Assembly (NCBI GenBank): GCA_963699835.1
Contig: CAVOVJ010000006.1
Span: 124,001 to 188,000 of the forward strand
Reading direction: 5' to 3'
DNA length: 64,000 nt
From: BM003 sp963699835
GTDB taxonomy: Bacteria; Pseudomonadota; Gammaproteobacteria; Steroidobacterales; BM003
Below, one piece after another: positions 17,281-26,418 of this stretch; position 1 is the first letter of the stretch, and every line of letters begins with the position of its first letter. The translations under genes and the position numbers were made by a program. A model generated the notes under the pieces. It had not been told where the DNA came from and did no database searches. It saw only the letters and a list, made by a program, of their open reading frames with translations.

Positions 17281-17324
17281 TTCTCTGACCTCATTCCGTT
17301 TACTCTGACCCCGACTCAACGCAA
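17281..17324. repeat. Short dispersed CTCTGACC-type repeat
   Basis: Two CTCTGACC words (TTTTTCTCTGACCTCATTCC and GTTTACTCTGACCCCGAC) lie in tandem just before the cupin gene. Such GGTCAGAGTAAA-like elements are scattered in many gammaproteobacterial intergenic regions together with GGGACAGTGACC-like ones. Confidence 0.4.
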
Positions 17325-17344
17325 ACCATCATCAGGAACCAATC

Positions 17345-17833
17345 ATGGCCGACGAACAATCCTACCCGCACATCCTGCGCCGTGACGCGATCAGGGCGAG
17401 CGAAAATACCTTTTCGCATCCCTGGAATCCGCAGTCGGAGATTACGGGAGCGCATTTGAGTAGCCTGGCAGGGCTGAAGCGTACCGGGTTGAGCCTGGTG
17501 CGAATCCCTGCCGGAAAAGAGTCGTTCGCCTATCACCTCCACCACCGCGAGGAGGAGTGGATCTATATTCTGGCGGGCCGTGGCATTGCACTGATCGACG
17601 GCAACGAATACGAGTTGGGACCGGGCGACTTTGTTGCATTCCCTACGCCGTCGGTGCCGCACAATCTGCGCAATCCGGGTGAAGATGAGTTGGTTTACAT
17701 GATGGGCGGGGAGAATCTGGATTTTGAGGTGGCGGATTTCCCGGCGCTGGACAAACGAATGATCAGACGGGGATCCGAAGTCGAAATCTACAAACTCTCG
17801 GCCGCGCGGCCATTCGATATGCCGGACTCGTAA
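17345..17833 (+). CDS. Cupin-domain protein
   Basis: A 162-aa cytosolic cupin. The metal-binding cupin motif is intact: YHLHHREEEWIYILAGRG holds the His/His/Glu ligands and GPGDFVAFPTPSVPHNLRN provides the second motif with its His. The C-terminal DMPDS tail is usual for this uncharacterised group. GGAACCA precedes the ATG at a workable distance. Possible roles include sugar-binding, isomerase or dioxygenase activity; none can be chosen. Confidence 0.85.
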   Translation: MADEQSYPHILRRDAIRASENTFSHPWNPQSEITGAHLSSLAGLKRTGLSLVRIPAGKESFAYHLHHREEEWIYILAGRGIALIDGNEYELGPGDFVAFPTPSVPHNLRNPGEDELVYMMGGENLDFEVADFPALDKRMIRRGSEVEIYKLSAARPFDMPDS

Positions 17834-17969
17834 CCTCTGCGCGTTTTTCCGTCGCGGTGGTTGCTTGGCTTGCGTCGGGTGTCGCCCGTTCCCGGCGATC
17901 TGTATTTTGGCTAGGATTGGCGTGTTGCTCGATGGAACAGGGGTGCGCCGGAAACGGCCTCCAGTGCAC

Positions 17970-18473
17970 ATGGAACAAATGGGTCCGGACTACGCTTCGC
18001 CCGACGACCGTGGCTTCATTCCCCGTTACCGCGCCGGATGCCACTGCGGTGCGGTCGCGTACGAGGTTCGGGCCGACCCGGTCGACGCCAAGATCTGCCA
18101 CTGTCGCGACTGCCAGACGCTGCATGGCGCGCCCATGCAGTGGGCGGCGATCTTCCACAAACGCGATGTGCGGTTCACTGCCGGCGTCGGCCACCTGCGC
18201 TTTTTCGACAGCGCGCGCAATCGCTACGAACGGTCATTGCCCTGCAAAGTGAGTTGTGCGTTGTGTGGCACCCCGATTGCGGACGAGGGGAGAAACATGT
18301 GGCTGGCCTTCCCCACGCTGTTCGATTTCGGCGATCCACGCCAAGTGCCCGACGCCTTTCGCCCGTCCTGCCATATCTTTTATCGCATGAGGGTAATCGA
18401 CGTAATCGATGGTTTGCCGAAATGGTCCGGGCACAAGGAGCAATCGACGTTGCTTCAGGAAAGGCGAACGTGA
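17970..18473 (+). CDS. GFA/CENP-V domain protein
   Basis: A 167-aa zinc-binding protein of the GFA family (glutathione-dependent formaldehyde-activating enzyme-like). Zn-binding Cys pairs are clear: AGCHCGAVAYEVR, ICHCRDCQTLHGAP and SCALCGTPI. True Gfa condenses formaldehyde and glutathione, but most family members have no shown activity. ATG 17970 is chosen over the in-frame ATG 17865, which would add a non-conserved 35-residue leader; no strong ribosome-binding site marks either. Stand-alone gene. Confidence 0.8.
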   Translation: MEQMGPDYASPDDRGFIPRYRAGCHCGAVAYEVRADPVDAKICHCRDCQTLHGAPMQWAAIFHKRDVRFTAGVGHLRFFDSARNRYERSLPCKVSCALCGTPIADEGRNMWLAFPTLFDFGDPRQVPDAFRPSCHIFYRMRVIDVIDGLPKWSGHKEQSTLLQERRT

Positions 18474-18719
18474 TGTCCGGGTTCGGCCAATTCGCTCAGC
18501 TCGCCGGCCAGGTCCGCTCTAGGTAATTCTCCGAATTGTCGCAGTCGCTCTGCCGTGCAACGGTTATCGGACGATTTTCGCAAGTACTTGTAGGCTTAGC
18601 CCGGAAAAACGAGCCACGGGTCCTAGCTTCCTTCGACCTGCCTGGAAGACCCGCCGAAGGGCCCCAAGAGCCGCGGCTCGAAGTGCCGCCCTGAACACAT
18701 TCAGTATTAATGGTGTGAT

Positions 18720-20468
18720 GTGCCAGATTTCTCGCGGTTGATGGTCGAGATGCGTCGTCGTCACGTGTTTCGTGTGACGGGGATTTACATCGTGGCTGCC
18801 TGGGTGGTTCTTCAGGTTTGCGACCTCGCGTTCGATTCGTTTGGTCTGCCAGCGCAGGCGATGCGTTTCGTCTGGCTTGCCCTTCTCGTGTTGTTTCCGC
18901 TGGCTGTCGTCTGGGGCTGGCGCTACGACATTACGTCCCGAGGCATAGTCCGCACATTGCCGGCCGCTACAACGGAGACCGCCACACTCGCGCTCCGCGC
19001 ACCGGATTTCGTCATTATCTCGGCACTGGCAGCCATCGTGTTGTTCGTCTTGACGGCCACTGTCAATGAAATAGTGCATACCCCGGGAGGTCTCGACCAG
19101 CGCCATTCTTTAGGCCGCAATGTGTTGTCGTCGATTGTCGTTTTGCCGTTCGAGAGTCTCTCGCCCGACCCATCGCAAGGCTACCTCGCCGCCGGATTGC
19201 ACGATGCGCTGATAGCGAGCCTGGCTAAGGTCAGGGCGCTGAAGGTGATCTCGCGAACCTCGAGCCTGCGTATGCCGAAGACATGGACGATTCCCGAGAT
19301 CGGCGAGCGGCTCGGCGTGGACAAGGTCATCGAAGGGACAGTGACCCGTGACGAGGACACCGTACGTGTCAGCATCCAGCTGATCGACACCGAGCGCGAG
19401 GACCACGTCTGGAGCGAAACCTACGTCCGCTCATTCGACAGCCTGGTCGCACTCCAGGGCGAGGTTGCGACGGCCGTCGCCAGCGCGGTCCAGGTGCGGT
19501 TGACGCCCGAGGAGCAGCGGCTGCTCGCGTCACGCGGTGAAGTTAACCCGCAAACCTACGATACCTACCTGCGCGCGATGTACCGCATCCGTCGCGAGAC
19601 CCGTGAGGGCATGCGCGAGGCCATGGATCTGCTGATGGACGCGGTCGAGAATGATCCGACCAGCGCGCTGGCCTGGGCCGGGTTGGCCTACGGCTATGGC
19701 GAATTGGGACACAGCCCGTTCCCGGAGAAAGGGGCTTACCCGCGGGCGAAGGCGGCCGCCGATCGCGCCATCGAACTGGATCCGAACCTCGCCGAGGCGC
19801 ACCTGGCCGTTGCGATGTACCAGACTTACTACGAATGGGATTTCGAGGCGGCGGAAAAATCCTACCAGCGGGCCATCGAGATCAATCCGAGCCTCGCCGA
19901 CGCGCAGTATCACCTGGCGTGGCTGTACGAGTTGCTGGAGCGGGATGAGGAAGCCATCCGCCTGGGCGAGCTGACCATGGAGCTGGATCCGTTATCGGCG
20001 CTGTACAGTGCCTGGCTTGCCGAGCAGTATCGCGACGCGGGCATGTACGACAAGGCCATCGAGACCGCCGAGGCGACGCTGCAATTGCGACCGGATTATC
20101 CGATCGCGAACTATTCGCTCGGCGAAACCTACGCGGAGCTGGGCGATTTCGACAAGGCGCTCGAGTATCACGAGAAGTTGAAAGACAGGCCCTTCTGGTC
20201 ATGGGCGTTCGCGGCGACCCTTGCGAGTGCGGGCCGAATCGATGAGGCGCGCGAGATTGTTGGCAAACTGGAGGAGAATGGCGACTCCATGGTCCTGGTC
20301 CTGATATATGCAGCATCCGGGGATTATGACGCGGCAATGAAGTGGCTGCTGCAGGCTCGGGAAGACAGGATTCCCTGGTATCCGTCGCTGCTAAAGTGGT
20401 TTCCGCAGACCCATGGATTCCGCGACGACCCGCGGGTCATCGCACTGGCCGAGGAACTCGGGCTGTAG
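18720..20468 (+). CDS. Membrane-anchored TolB-like/TPR protein
   Basis: A 582-aa protein starting with GTG 18720 (an overlapping ATG at 18718 is out of frame). The N-terminus has a short cytosolic stretch (SRLMVEMRRRHVFRV) and three hydrophobic helices (IYIVAAWVVLQVCDLAF, FVWLALLVLFPLAVVWGW, FVIISALAAIVLFVLTATV). A TolB-like N-terminal domain follows (SSIVVLPFESLSPDPSQGYL, VEGTVTRDEDTVRVSIQLID-type core), then about six TPRs such as AAADRAIELDPNLAEAHLAV and YQRAIEINPSLADAQYHLAW. This layout is common in Woeseia-like gammaproteobacteria, often with an N-terminal CadC or cyclase domain that is absent here. Likely a signalling or scaffold protein. Confidence 0.8.
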   Translation: MPDFSRLMVEMRRRHVFRVTGIYIVAAWVVLQVCDLAFDSFGLPAQAMRFVWLALLVLFPLAVVWGWRYDITSRGIVRTLPAATTETATLALRAPDFVIISALAAIVLFVLTATVNEIVHTPGGLDQRHSLGRNVLSSIVVLPFESLSPDPSQGYLAAGLHDALIASLAKVRALKVISRTSSLRMPKTWTIPEIGERLGVDKVIEGTVTRDEDTVRVSIQLIDTEREDHVWSETYVRSFDSLVALQGEVATAVASAVQVRLTPEEQRLLASRGEVNPQTYDTYLRAMYRIRRETREGMREAMDLLMDAVENDPTSALAWAGLAYGYGELGHSPFPEKGAYPRAKAAADRAIELDPNLAEAHLAVAMYQTYYEWDFEAAEKSYQRAIEINPSLADAQYHLAWLYELLERDEEAIRLGELTMELDPLSALYSAWLAEQYRDAGMYDKAIETAEATLQLRPDYPIANYSLGETYAELGDFDKALEYHEKLKDRPFWSWAFAATLASAGRIDEAREIVGKLEENGDSMVLVLIYAASGDYDAAMKWLLQAREDRIPWYPSLLKWFPQTHGFRDDPRVIALAEELGL

Positions 20469-20754
20469 GCGCGGATCTGCCTGGTCGGCGCAGTCCGGCC
20501 GCGTGTCCGACACGGATCAGAATTCGCCGGAACCGAGTCGCGCGCTCAGGCGCGGGAAACACGGGTCGTCGCGCTGCCCTCGGCACGTGCGATGAATGAC
20601 AGGGGACAGGGCAAGAATTAACAGCGCTGCCATTGCGTGATGCAATGGGATTTCCCATCGACTCGCCATCCATCACGTATGTTAGTCGATTACCGGCGCC
20701 GACGATCCCAGCGTAAGCAGCCCGGTATTCCGGCCCCCGCGAAATCACATGTTG

Positions 20755-21076
20755 TTGTGACCGTGCTGGTCGCGTTGTGCCTGTTGGCCTGGAGCGGCGG
20801 GGGTGCGGAGGAAGCGCGAGTTCGGTCGACAGGACGCCACCGGACATTACGCTTAAGGGCGCATCGACGGTCGACCACGAGCACGGCCCGGCCTATTCGG
20901 GCGCGGGCGAGACGGCGACCGATGCTGAAGACGGTCCGGTGCCCGTCGTGACCTCCGGTTCGGCCGGCGCCGATGCCGGTATCGACGGCTTCGGGTACAC
21001 GATACCGGACACGTTCAGCGAGGTTTTTGACGGCATCGGAATCGGCGATTCGAGCTTTGCCGACATTGACGCATGA
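20755..21076 (+). pseudogene. Lipoprotein with DUF5011 Ig-like domain, frameshifted
   Basis: One frame gives a signal-like VVVTVLVALCLLAWSGGG. The next gives CGGSASSVDRTPPDITLKGA and STVDHEHGPAYS, then GETATDAEDG, a clear DUF5011 (bacterial Ig-like surface domain) start. The switch lies in a run of five G at 20799-20803, consistent with loss of one base. Repaired, the protein would have a lipoprotein-type leader ending in SGCGG. It ends soon after the domain, so it is also short. The start is uncertain; GTG near 20755 is one option. Confidence 0.55.
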
Positions 21077-21188
21077 AATCGGGCGGTATCGATTTTTGCT
21101 GATAAGTCGAGGCGCTCGGTCGTGCCGTGCAGCGCGCTGCCGGATGATGCGTTTGGCGTTATACGTCCTCGGGTCTTTCGGAATCAAT

Positions 21189-22862
21189 TCAGCGAGCCCC
21201 GCTTTCACAAAGGTGTTGCAGCAATTGACGCACCGTGCGATCACCAGGACGGAAATCGAGGTCCTGGAATGCGCTGATGCCAACCCCGGCATTCGGCGAC
21301 GCGGCGGGTGCGACGGCCAGCGCGCGGCCGAGCGTTCCGTGCAGGAAGTCGAGGTCCGTGCTGTCGTCCACGATCAACAGGCATTGCCGCGCGGGAACCC
21401 GTGCGGCGACAAACTCCAGTTCCTCGCGGCAGCCGTCGTTGTCCGCGCTGAAACCGCGCAGGTCCATGATCAGCGCTTCCCCTGCCGCAACCAGGGCGGG
21501 CAGTGCCGACTGCCAGGTATCGGCGTAGCAAAAGAGGCCGTTGATGCGGAACCGGCGGTCAGGATCAGGGTGCGTGTCCAGCGCATCGATCGAGCGTGCC
21601 AGTGACGCCTGGTCAGCGATGAAGTGGTGGTCCAGTTTGCCGCTCAGAAAATCGAGGAATTGGTGTGGCTGCACGGTGCCGGTGGCCACGTCCGGGCCGG
21701 TAATCAACTGTATGCTGCCGATATTCCGCCAGTAACGCCCGATCGCGTCGCTCAGCCGCTCGCTGCGCCGGCCCAGCGCGAAAACGCGCAGATAACAGAG
21801 TCCGCGAGAGGCTTTCGGCGCGGGCCGCAGGCGCCATGCCCGCGCGAGGACCAGCCGGTACAGACCGAATGCGACGGGGATCGATATCAGCCAGATGAGC
21901 CCGCCCATTACGAGCCACATGCCGTACGTTGCGATGAAAGCAAGGTAGACGGCGTCGAGCGCGAGCGAACGATCGCTGACCGCCTTGTCGCGATAGCGGC
22001 GGGAGATCCAGCGTACCAGCGCCCAGCCGATAAACAGCATGATAACCAGCGCGAGCAGGGCCAGGGCCAGCAACACCCAAACGGGATTCCATTGCGTTGT
22101 ACTAATCAATTTGTCGAACAGTGTCAGCCCGGTGGGCATGCTAATCCACATCCAGCCGGACCAGATGCCCACGAGCACGAGGGTAACCAGCGCCAGTACG
22201 AGTGGCGCCACGGCCCGAACGAAGCGGTTGAAGCACAATAGCACCAGGGCGGTCGGGACCGCGTTGACGCTGGCCCAGAGCAATGCCATGCGCGCCGGGG
22301 TGACCCCGGAGCGGGCGGGAATGTTGACGCCACCGAGGTTCTGCGCGGGCACGTTTAGGTAGCTCGTCCCCCAGAATGAGAGGAGCGCATAAACCAGAAA
22401 CCAGCCGATCACCAGGACACCAAGCGTGCCGGGAGAGCGGGGCAGCACCAGGGCACAGGCGGGGACCGCCGGCCAGGTGTACAACCAGAGTCCGATGGCA
22501 AAACCGGCCAGCCCGAGCCCGGCGGGGTAGACCATCTGTGCGGCCAGAGACAAGGGTATCGCGGCCACGAGGATTGCGAGGACGCATTCGAGAGCGTCGC
22601 GCAGGGGTGCCCGGCTGGCGAGTCGAAAGAGCTCATCGCCACCTGCGGTGTAGTGTTGCTGTCCGCATGTTTTATCTTGCGAGACGCCGGAGGCGTGGAT
22701 CGGCGACGGCCCCGTTCCGGCGGGGGACGACATCGCGCGTACTACCGCGCGACGGTAGCGCCACAGGAAGAAAGCAGACAGGACGGCCGTCAGGATTGGC
22801 GCGCACAACAGGATGAACGCCATCGACGTCGCCAGTACTGCCGGTGTGAGTTCCTCGATCAT
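21189..22862 (-). CDS. Polytopic membrane protein with C-terminal soluble domain, unknown function
   Basis: A 557-aa protein. Residues ~1-345 hold about nine hydrophobic helices. The last ~200 residues are soluble: LCYLRVFALGRRSERLSDAI, GRYWRNIGSIQLITGPDVAT, FLDFLSGKLDHHFI, INGLFCYADTWQSALPALV and ALIMDLRGFSADNDGCREEL, ending with the hydrophobic strand CLLIVDDSTD. The alternating strand-helix pattern with a strand ending in DLRGF and a later LLIVDDSTDLD suggests an alpha/beta (Rossmann- or TIR-like) fold. I do not recognise the family firmly. The gene stands alone on the minus strand, 46 bp before the next minus-strand gene's end. Confidence 0.7.
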   Translation of the reverse strand: MIEELTPAVLATSMAFILLCAPILTAVLSAFFLWRYRRAVVRAMSSPAGTGPSPIHASGVSQDKTCGQQHYTAGGDELFRLASRAPLRDALECVLAILVAAIPLSLAAQMVYPAGLGLAGFAIGLWLYTWPAVPACALVLPRSPGTLGVLVIGWFLVYALLSFWGTSYLNVPAQNLGGVNIPARSGVTPARMALLWASVNAVPTALVLLCFNRFVRAVAPLVLALVTLVLVGIWSGWMWISMPTGLTLFDKLISTTQWNPVWVLLALALLALVIMLFIGWALVRWISRRYRDKAVSDRSLALDAVYLAFIATYGMWLVMGGLIWLISIPVAFGLYRLVLARAWRLRPAPKASRGLCYLRVFALGRRSERLSDAIGRYWRNIGSIQLITGPDVATGTVQPHQFLDFLSGKLDHHFIADQASLARSIDALDTHPDPDRRFRINGLFCYADTWQSALPALVAAGEALIMDLRGFSADNDGCREELEFVAARVPARQCLLIVDDSTDLDFLHGTLGRALAVAPAASPNAGVGISAFQDLDFRPGDRTVRQLLQHLCESGAR

Positions 22863-22908
22863 GGGGCCTGCCCGGGGGCGTTGGCCGGCCGTTCGCCGGT
22901 TGTCGAAT

Positions 22909-23415
22909 TCAATCCTCGAGGCGTTCTGCGGTCCATGTCATTTCGCTGAGCACCTTGCCTTTCCAGTCCTTCATTATCAGGTAGCAGGAGCGCAGCTCGG
23001 CGCTCGGGAATTCGCACTGCGACTCGTAGCTGATGTCGAACTGGGGCGGGTTCTTCCACGTCATGATGCGCTTGCGTGCGTTCCAGGTCGCCGGCGCCAG
23101 GTAGGAATAACTGCCGGTAGAGGAGAAAACCCAGAAAGGGTAACCGTCGGCATTTTCGTCGTACGTGCCGAACACGATGTCGTAGTTCCCGTCCGGCTTG
23201 CGACTGGTTTCGCCGCGGATGTACTTGCCATCCAGTACGCGCTGATAGTGCTCCGTATAAGTCACTTCGAGGCGTTCCGGCCGGATATGGCTGACCGTGA
23301 TCGCCCAGCGTCCGACGAACAGTTCCAAAGGGTCTTCCGCTGCCGCGAGTTCGGGCGCAACGCCGGCGGCGAGGAGGGTAAGAAGATACGTCACGGTGAG
23401 CCGGTGAATTGCCAT
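22909..23415 (-). CDS. Exported protein, lipocalin/DUF1579-like
   Basis: A 168-aa protein with a signal peptide (IHRLTVTYLLTLLAAGVAPE, cleavage near LAAAE). The mature part starts DPLELFVGRWAITVSHIRPE and continues with alternating beta strands ending MTWTAERLED. The FxGxW opening and beta-rich pattern resemble DUF1579 or lipocalin-like proteins, which bind small hydrophobic ligands; the call is inference. ATG 23415 is chosen because GGAGA precedes it; the longer in-frame ORF to 23601 lacks support. Function unknown. Confidence 0.65.
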   Translation of the reverse strand: MAIHRLTVTYLLTLLAAGVAPELAAAEDPLELFVGRWAITVSHIRPERLEVTYTEHYQRVLDGKYIRGETSRKPDGNYDIVFGTYDENADGYPFWVFSSTGSYSYLAPATWNARKRIMTWKNPPQFDISYESQCEFPSAELRSCYLIMKDWKGKVLSEMTWTAERLED

Positions 23416-23747
23416 GCCATCTCCGCACCGTTCAATAAGAAAGGTATAGCTCACGAGGCGAGATATCGCTACTGCCGTTGTCAGCGAGGTGACGCGTTCG
23501 GTCAAGCAACGTCGATTCGATACAGCCGAATGTCCGCTGCGGGCGACCAGCGGCGACATATCGGCCCGCCCGCCAAGAACATGCCCACGATGCAGGTCCA
23601 TTAATGATTGCGTCGGATGGTTTTGACCAGGCCCGGAGAGCGTCTCGATGGTCCTGATTTCGGTGTTGCGCCTACTGCCGTTGCGGGCGCTCTGCTTGCG
23701 CTCTTTGCGGGGTGGCGAATTTGCAGCCGGAGCGCGTGGGATCGGTT

Positions 23748-24383
23748 TTACGACTGATCAGGAAGGAATTTGTCGGACCATTTGAGCATCACATTGAACG
23801 AGACGCTGATGCGCGGGTCGGCGCACAGGTTCGGATGTACGAAATGCTGCAGGAACGCCGGCCACAGCAGAATAAGGCCATCTCTCGGCCGGACCGTGAA
23901 CTCCGCCTCGATGTTCGGGTCGCGGCGGATCGCGGTCATATTGGCCGCGCCACGCGGATCGTAGAAACCGATGCAGCCGGAGCGCACGTCCTTGCGGCTG
24001 CCGATTGCGGGTGGCCCGTCCGGCACGCTCACATAGTAGGTTCCGCTCAGGTAGGCATGCGGGTGATTGTGGGGATCGTGATAGTCGCCGATGCGATTGA
24101 CGTTGGGCCAGCCATGCAGGCTCCAGTTGATGGGGTAGCCCATGTCGAGGTGATCGAAATAATCGAACACGGTCTTGTTGATGCAGGTATGCAGCCACTG
24201 GACTGCCGGATGCTCATGCGTTAGGAAATTTCCATCCAGGTAGTCGGTAGTCAGGTCGCTTCGGTCCTGCTCCAGGGTTTCGATCAATTGCGCCAGCGCG
24301 GCATTCGCGGGCGCGGGTCCCGGAATATCCGCTTCCATCAGCAGCGTGGGCCAAAGCCTGTGAACGGTAAACGATGAGGACAT
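23748..24383 (-). CDS. 2OG-Fe(II) oxygenase-like protein (TIGR02466 type)
   Basis: A 211-aa cytosolic protein of the putative 2-oxoglutarate/Fe(II) dioxygenase group. Key stretches are INWSLHGWPNVNRIGDYHDP, HNHPHAYLSGTYYVSVPDGP and a distal LWPAFLQHFVHPNLCADPRI with the second iron His and an Arg for 2OG. The group is often found near glycan or peptide modification genes, but here it precedes only an MBL-fold gene on the same strand (37 bp between). The substrate is unknown. Confidence 0.8.
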   Translation of the reverse strand: MSSSFTVHRLWPTLLMEADIPGPAPANAALAQLIETLEQDRSDLTTDYLDGNFLTHEHPAVQWLHTCINKTVFDYFDHLDMGYPINWSLHGWPNVNRIGDYHDPHNHPHAYLSGTYYVSVPDGPPAIGSRKDVRSGCIGFYDPRGAANMTAIRRDPNIEAEFTVRPRDGLILLWPAFLQHFVHPNLCADPRISVSFNVMLKWSDKFLPDQS

Positions 24384-24420
24384 GGAAATAGCCGCTTTGG
24401 TGTGCTGGCACTAAGCTCGC

Positions 24421-25368
24421 CTATTCGAATTCCATCGCCTCGAACACGATGCCGGCATTGCGCGCCGCCAATTCGTCGAACGTGTCGAGGTTCGAGTAGG
24501 CCGACTGGTCGATCTTGTACGCTTCGTCCAGTGTGCCGCCCTCGTCGAGTAGCTTCTGCACCTCGCCACGGAGGAAAACGAGGTAGTCCTTCGTGTACTT
24601 TGTGACTTCGTCGATATCGGTTGGCACACCGTGCCCCGGGATCACGACCTCCGGCTGAAGCGCCAGGAAACGCTCGTAGGTCTCCAGCCAGGCCTTGGTA
24701 TCGGTATTGCTGAATATCGGCAGCAGGCGCTGGTGGAACGCCATATCGCCGGAGATCACCAGTTTTCGCTCGGGCAGCCACACCTGGATATCGCCGGGGC
24801 TGTGACCCGGTCCGAGGTAGAGCGCTTCGATCCGCATGCCGCCCAGCTCGATTACGTGTTTGTCCTCGAAGGTAATGTCGGGCACCACCACTTCCGTGCC
24901 CTCGGCCTTGTCGCGGTTATACCCCTGCATGCTGGTCAGCAGCGCGTAAGCGCCTTCTTCGATTTCCGCTGCGGCATCGACATGGGCGATCACCGGGACA
25001 CCCTGTTCCTGCCAGTAGTTCGAGCCCAGTGCGGCGTGCCCCTGACCGTTCTCGAGGATCACGTAGCGCACGGGCTGGTCGGAAACCTTGCGGATTTCCT
25101 CGTGCAGCGCCTTGGCCAGCAGGTAGCAGGCGCCGGCATTAACCACGACGACGCCCTCCGGCGTGACGATGAACGACAGGTTGTTATTGTGACCGGAATT
25201 TTCATATGTCGGGGGTGCCGTGGCGCCGATGGCCGACCAGACGCCCGGAATTACCTCGCGCGGCGCGTCGTACAGCACTGAGTCCGGGTACTTGTCGGGA
25301 ATGTTCTGATCGGCAAATGCAATGCCGGTAAAGAGCAGCGTCACGAGTGCGGCAGCAAAATGCTTCAT
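24421..25368 (-). CDS. Exported metallo-beta-lactamase-fold hydrolase with altered metal motif
   Basis: A 315-aa protein with signal peptide (KHFAAALVTLLFTGIAFAD). The MBL fold is clear from NLSFIVTPEGVVVVNAGACY, YLGPGHSPGDIQVWLPERKL, VISGDM and VIPGHGVPTD. The first metal motif, normally HxHxDH, reads ENGQGHAALG, so two His and the Asp are missing while the last His remains. Related periplasmic proteins with an N(S/T/G)QGHAxLG variant exist as far as I recall, so this may be a true subgroup with one metal rather than damage. It is related to SoxH/quinoprotein-relay hydrolases. Substrate unknown. Confidence 0.8.
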   Translation of the reverse strand: MKHFAAALVTLLFTGIAFADQNIPDKYPDSVLYDAPREVIPGVWSAIGATAPPTYENSGHNNNLSFIVTPEGVVVVNAGACYLLAKALHEEIRKVSDQPVRYVILENGQGHAALGSNYWQEQGVPVIAHVDAAAEIEEGAYALLTSMQGYNRDKAEGTEVVVPDITFEDKHVIELGGMRIEALYLGPGHSPGDIQVWLPERKLVISGDMAFHQRLLPIFSNTDTKAWLETYERFLALQPEVVIPGHGVPTDIDEVTKYTKDYLVFLRGEVQKLLDEGGTLDEAYKIDQSAYSNLDTFDELAARNAGIVFEAMEFE

Positions 25369-25569
25369 GTCAGGGTCTCCCAGTATTGCAGCCCGATTAT
25401 AACGCCGGACGAACTCTGCGCGGCTTCGTCTTCGGCCTCTCCGCGAGTTGTTCCGGCGGCTCGTTATAGCACGACAAGAATCTCAGGTTATCTGTTACCG
25501 GTTATTGATGTCAGGTAATGGTTCGCGTACGATTTGCACCCTTGAAAATATGTTCAGGTCGCTCATCGC

Positions 25570-25908
25570 GTGAAAGATCCGGAGTGGACCTTCTTTAGCA
25601 ATTACGCACACGTACTCGTGTGCCTCGCCGAAAATCCCGGCGTGCGGTTACGCGATGTCGCCGAACGTGTCGGTATCACGGAGCGCAGCGCGCAGCGGCT
25701 GATTACTCATCTCGATGAAGCCGGTATCCTTACGAGAGTCAAGCACGGCCGTCGCAATAGCTACTACATTGATACGAGCGCCCATCTGCGGCATCCGATT
25801 GAGGGGCGCTGCACCGTCGGCGAATTGCTTAGACTCGTTTTGTCGCCGGCTTGCGTGCGGCGGCTCGAGGCGCAAAAAGCAGACCTGGACGGGCAGGACG
25901 CCGTCTAG
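25570..25908 (+). CDS. Winged-helix transcriptional regulator
   Basis: A 112-aa protein starting at GTG 25570. It carries a MarR/ArsR-type winged helix: HVLVCLAENPGVRLRDVAER, VGITERSAQRLITHLDEAGI and a wing LTRVKHGRRNSYYIDTSAHL. The C-terminal part ends in LRLVLSPACVRRL. No metal-binding Cys cluster typical of ArsR is seen. It is divergent from the MBL-fold gene (201 bp shared intergenic DNA) and 26 bp upstream of the Rap1a/Tai-like gene and antiporter operon, so either could be its target. Confidence 0.75.
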   Translation: MKDPEWTFFSNYAHVLVCLAENPGVRLRDVAERVGITERSAQRLITHLDEAGILTRVKHGRRNSYYIDTSAHLRHPIEGRCTVGELLRLVLSPACVRRLEAQKADLDGQDAV

Positions 25909-25934
25909 CACCTGCACACAACGGAAACGGGAAT

Positions 25935-26418
25935 ATGGAAATGATCAAGAGTGCAACCTGGTTCGGTGCTGCCATTTTGTTAATGTCGATTGCTGCGGCC
26001 AACGTTTCCGCGGTCGAGCCGTTGTCAACGGAAGAGCTTAGAGCTCATTGCGTCGTCTACGAAGAAGACCCGGAAGGTGCGGACGGAATTTTCTGCGTGC
26101 GTTACATCCAGGGCTTTATTGACGGTGCCGTTGCGACCGATGAGCGCGTTACCTACAACGTGGCGGCCGAATACGACGGTGACGAGACATTCAAGCAGCG
26201 CGCCGTTCGTACCCGTGTCGGTTCGCGCGTCGCCCGCTACGGGTCGTCCTATTACGCGGAGTTTTGCCTCGGCGAGCCGGTTCCGTTGGCCGACGTCGTC
26301 AAAGCCGTCGTCACTGACCTGGTGGCAGATCGATAATTTCGAGGGTCGTGAACTCGCCCGGGATGTCGTTTACGCAACGCTGCGTCGCGAGTATCCCTGC
26401 GAAGCCAGCGGCGAATGA
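25935..26418 (+). pseudogene. Rap1a/Tai-like exported protein, frame broken near the 3' end
   Basis: Signal peptide (WFGAAILLMSIAAANVSA), then the Rap1a/Tai pattern: two Cys around FCVRYIQGFIDGAV and EFCLGEPVPLADVVKAVVTD. Family members end with A..LV..AL...(F/Y)PC. Here that ending, GRELARDVVYATLRREYPC, sits in a different frame after a break near 26320-26335; the main frame stops early at VADR. The restored stop (26416-26418) overlaps the mnhE ATG at 26415 as ATGA, which supports the repaired reading. Rap1a/Tai are T6SS immunity proteins in Serratia, but many homologues are not linked to T6SS, and none is seen here. Confidence 0.65.

Noticed and set aside
25935..26418. Evidence for a type VI secretion system from the Rap1a/Tai-like gene
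   Set aside because: No T6SS core gene or paired peptidoglycan amidase effector lies nearby, and many Rap1a-like proteins are not linked to T6SS.
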